Part shown: positions 62,767 to 64,000 of the stretch, one piece after another
How the letters are laid out: each line of letters opens with the position of its first letter
Numbering within the stretch: position 1 is the stretch's first letter
Source: Aureococcus anophagefferens
Lineage: Eukaryota > Sar > Pelagophyceae > Pelagomonadales > Pelagomonadaceae
Direction of reading: 5' to 3'
Assembly (NCBI RefSeq): GCF_000186865.1
Contig: NW_008705571.1
Span: forward strand, 365,702 to 429,701
DNA length: 64,000 nt
Translations under genes and position numbers: made by a program
Notes under the pieces: generated by a model
Database searches by the model: none
Told to the model about the DNA's origin: nothing
The model's input: only the letters and a program-made list of their open reading frames with translations

Positions 62767-64000
62767 CTAGGACATGAAGTCGCTCCAGGGCTCCCTCGGC
62801 GTGACGTCCTCGCGCATCCACATCGTGACGATCTGCTTGTAGCCCTCGCGCACGAGGCAGCCCGTGTGCATGGTGTTGCCGTCGTCCATGTAGCCGTCGT
62901 CGCGCTTGTAGGCGAAGAGCACCGCGGAGCCGTCCCGCGGCTGGACCTTGATGTTCGCCTTCGGGAACACGGTGCCGCCGCCGACGTCCGCGGCCTTGCA
63001 GTAGTGGATGAGCGTCGCGACGCGGCCGCCGCGCGCGTAGGGCTTGCGGTTGCAGACGCCGTCGCAGTGGGGCCGGTACTCGCCCGCGACCGCGTACTGG
63101 ATGAAGTTCAGCGGCTCCTGGAAGGAGCCCGTGTCGAGCTTGTAGCGGCGCTGGACGCGCGCGAACTCGAAGGCGCGGTTGATGAGGCGGTTGTTCACGG
63201 AGGTCTTGTTGCGGTCGCTCCAGTTCAGGTTCGCGGAGATGGCGCGGCGGTCCGCGATGACGGTCCGCTCGCCGAAGACCTGCGCGTCGCTCATGCCGAT
63301 CTTCCGCGCCTGGCCCTCCATGTCGGCGCACTCGTCGCCCAGGGTCCACTCGGGCATGTAGGCGATGAAGGGGTCCTCGCTCAGCACCTGGACCTCGAGG
63401 TCCCGGCCGTCGTAGGCGTCGGCGTACGTCTTGTTGACGACGGGCGTCGTCGCCGGCGTCGACTCCGCGCAGAGCCGCGTGTGCTTCTCCTCCTTGAAGA
63501 CGTGGGTCGTCTGCTTGTAGAACTCGATGACGGACCGGTAGAGGAGCTCGCCCGTCTCCTTGTCGCGCCAGTCGTAGAGCTTGCCCCGCTCCACCATCAT
63601 CGGCAGCGCGTCGTTCGCGGGCACGTCGCGCGACTCGCCCGTCTCGACGTTCGTCAGCGTCATGGGGAACTGGGCCCTGTTCACGAACTTGGCCTCGAAG
63701 GGGTCGTTGCGTTCCGACTCGCGCTTCTCGACGTCCAGGTCCTTGACGACGGGCGCCTCGCCGAGCACGTGGCGCTCCATGCCGCGCGCGACGGTCACCC
63801 GGCCCTCGAGCAGGTCCGACGTGCACTCCTGGTCGCCGTGGGCCGCGAGCCGCCACCCGAAGGTGTGCCCGTGGTACGAGTTCATGTTCATGGACCCGCC
63901 GCTCGCGTCGAGCACGCCCATGGACACGGGCTCCTCCGTGCCGATCCAGAAGAGCTCCCGCGCCTCCGGGTAGGGATTCTCGAAGGTCACCTCGACCTGG
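62767..64000 (-). CDS. Prolyl-4-hydroxylase-like 2OG-Fe(II) oxygenase (5' end outside window)
   Basis: At least 411 residues, open to the right edge; no ATG is seen before the edge, so the N-terminus is missing. The N-terminal part (VEVTFENPYPEARELFWIG, NSYHGHTFGWRL) looks like a small beta-domain seen before some algal P4Hs. The catalytic DSBH is at the C-terminus: YRPHCDGVC (HxD iron ligands), RVATLIHYCKAADVGGGTVFP, LFAYKRDDG, then NTMHTGCLVREGYKQIVTMWMRE with the distal His and the 2OG-binding Lys. P4Hs hydroxylate proline in secreted or cytosolic proteins. It ends MS at 62770, just before the stop. Confidence 0.85.
   Translation of the reverse strand, partial: QVEVTFENPYPEARELFWIGTEEPVSMGVLDASGGSMNMNSYHGHTFGWRLAAHGDQECTSDLLEGRVTVARGMERHVLGEAPVVKDLDVEKRESERNDPFEAKFVNRAQFPMTLTNVETGESRDVPANDALPMMVERGKLYDWRDKETGELLYRSVIEFYKQTTHVFKEEKHTRLCAESTPATTPVVNKTYADAYDGRDLEVQVLSEDPFIAYMPEWTLGDECADMEGQARKIGMSDAQVFGERTVIADRRAISANLNWSDRNKTSVNNRLINRAFEFARVQRRYKLDTGSFQEPLNFIQYAVAGEYRPHCDGVCNRKPYARGGRVATLIHYCKAADVGGGTVFPKANIKVQPRDGSAVLFAYKRDDGYMDDGNTMHTGCLVREGYKQIVTMWMREDVTPREPWSDFMS

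Noticed and set aside
1..64000. tRNA genes
   Set aside because: No segment with a convincing B-box and cloverleaf was noticed by eye; a covariance-model scan was not possible here.

Overview
The window is nuclear DNA from a very GC-rich, gene-dense eukaryote. It is most likely a photosynthetic stramenopile of the pelagophyte type (Aureococcus/Pelagomonas-like). This is inferred from three things: a eukaryotic 28S rRNA 3' end; eukaryote-only proteins (alpha-tubulin, formin, fimbrin, Vps52, anoctamin, eIF1A, tubulin-tyrosine-ligase-like enzyme); and several N-termini of the heterokont plastid type, where a signal peptide is followed by an ASAFAP-like motif (for example 55307 minus, 15871 minus, 20726 plus). 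Most genes have no visible intron. The introns I can resolve are short, and several look like recently inserted introner elements. No software was run. Introns and starts were deduced by eye from frame continuity and family knowledge.

Layout. 1-669 is the 3' end of the large-subunit rRNA, followed by about 0.75 kb of spacer. 1.4-8.5 kb: FAD monooxygenase, an RCC-reductase-like plastid protein split by a textbook introner, a TTLL-type polyglutamylase and an unknown small protein. 8.6-16.5 kb: formin, Vps52, ABC1-type kinase and a small membrane protein. 16.8-22.6 kb: fimbrin/plastin (frame disrupted), a Golgi glycosyltransferase-like protein, a plastid thioredoxin fused to an EF-hand, and ATP phosphoribosyltransferase. 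22.7-28.7 kb: unknown protein, ankyrin protein, lysine-methyltransferase-like protein, MFS transporter and eIF1A. 29.0-40.4 kb is rich in sulfotransferases: a TPR-sulfotransferase fusion, a tandemly duplicated secreted sulfotransferase pair and a fourth sulfotransferase-like gene, with an unknown protein, a PhyH-family dioxygenase and a purple acid phosphatase between them. 40.5-47.1 kb: anoctamin, a 4Fe-4S protein and a plastid half-size ABC transporter with three introns. 47.17-47.22 kb is an assembly gap. 47.6-55.3 kb: alpha-tubulin, an NTF2/SnoaL-like protein, a MYND-RING-Sel1 protein, a second ankyrin protein and a plastid alanine-rich coiled protein. 55.5-61.6 kb is one gene for a roughly 1,940-residue protein with many cyclic-nucleotide-binding folds. 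The window closes with a prolyl-4-hydroxylase-like gene cut by the right edge.

The most interesting signal is the intron set. Introns at 3500-3699 and 45355-45565 share a conserved core but carry different, internally self-complementary termini. Each is bounded by a target-site duplication that supplies one splice site. Related architectures occur at 46308-46530, 53847-54143 and 27435-27491. Secondary points of interest are the sulfotransferase duplication, whose breakpoint dragged along the last codons of the neighbouring gene; several unusual domain fusions (TPR-sulfotransferase, thioredoxin-EF-hand, formin with CCDC53-like modules, fimbrin with a proline-rich tail); and a 0.7 kb segment bounded by inverted repeats at the start codon of the phosphatase gene.
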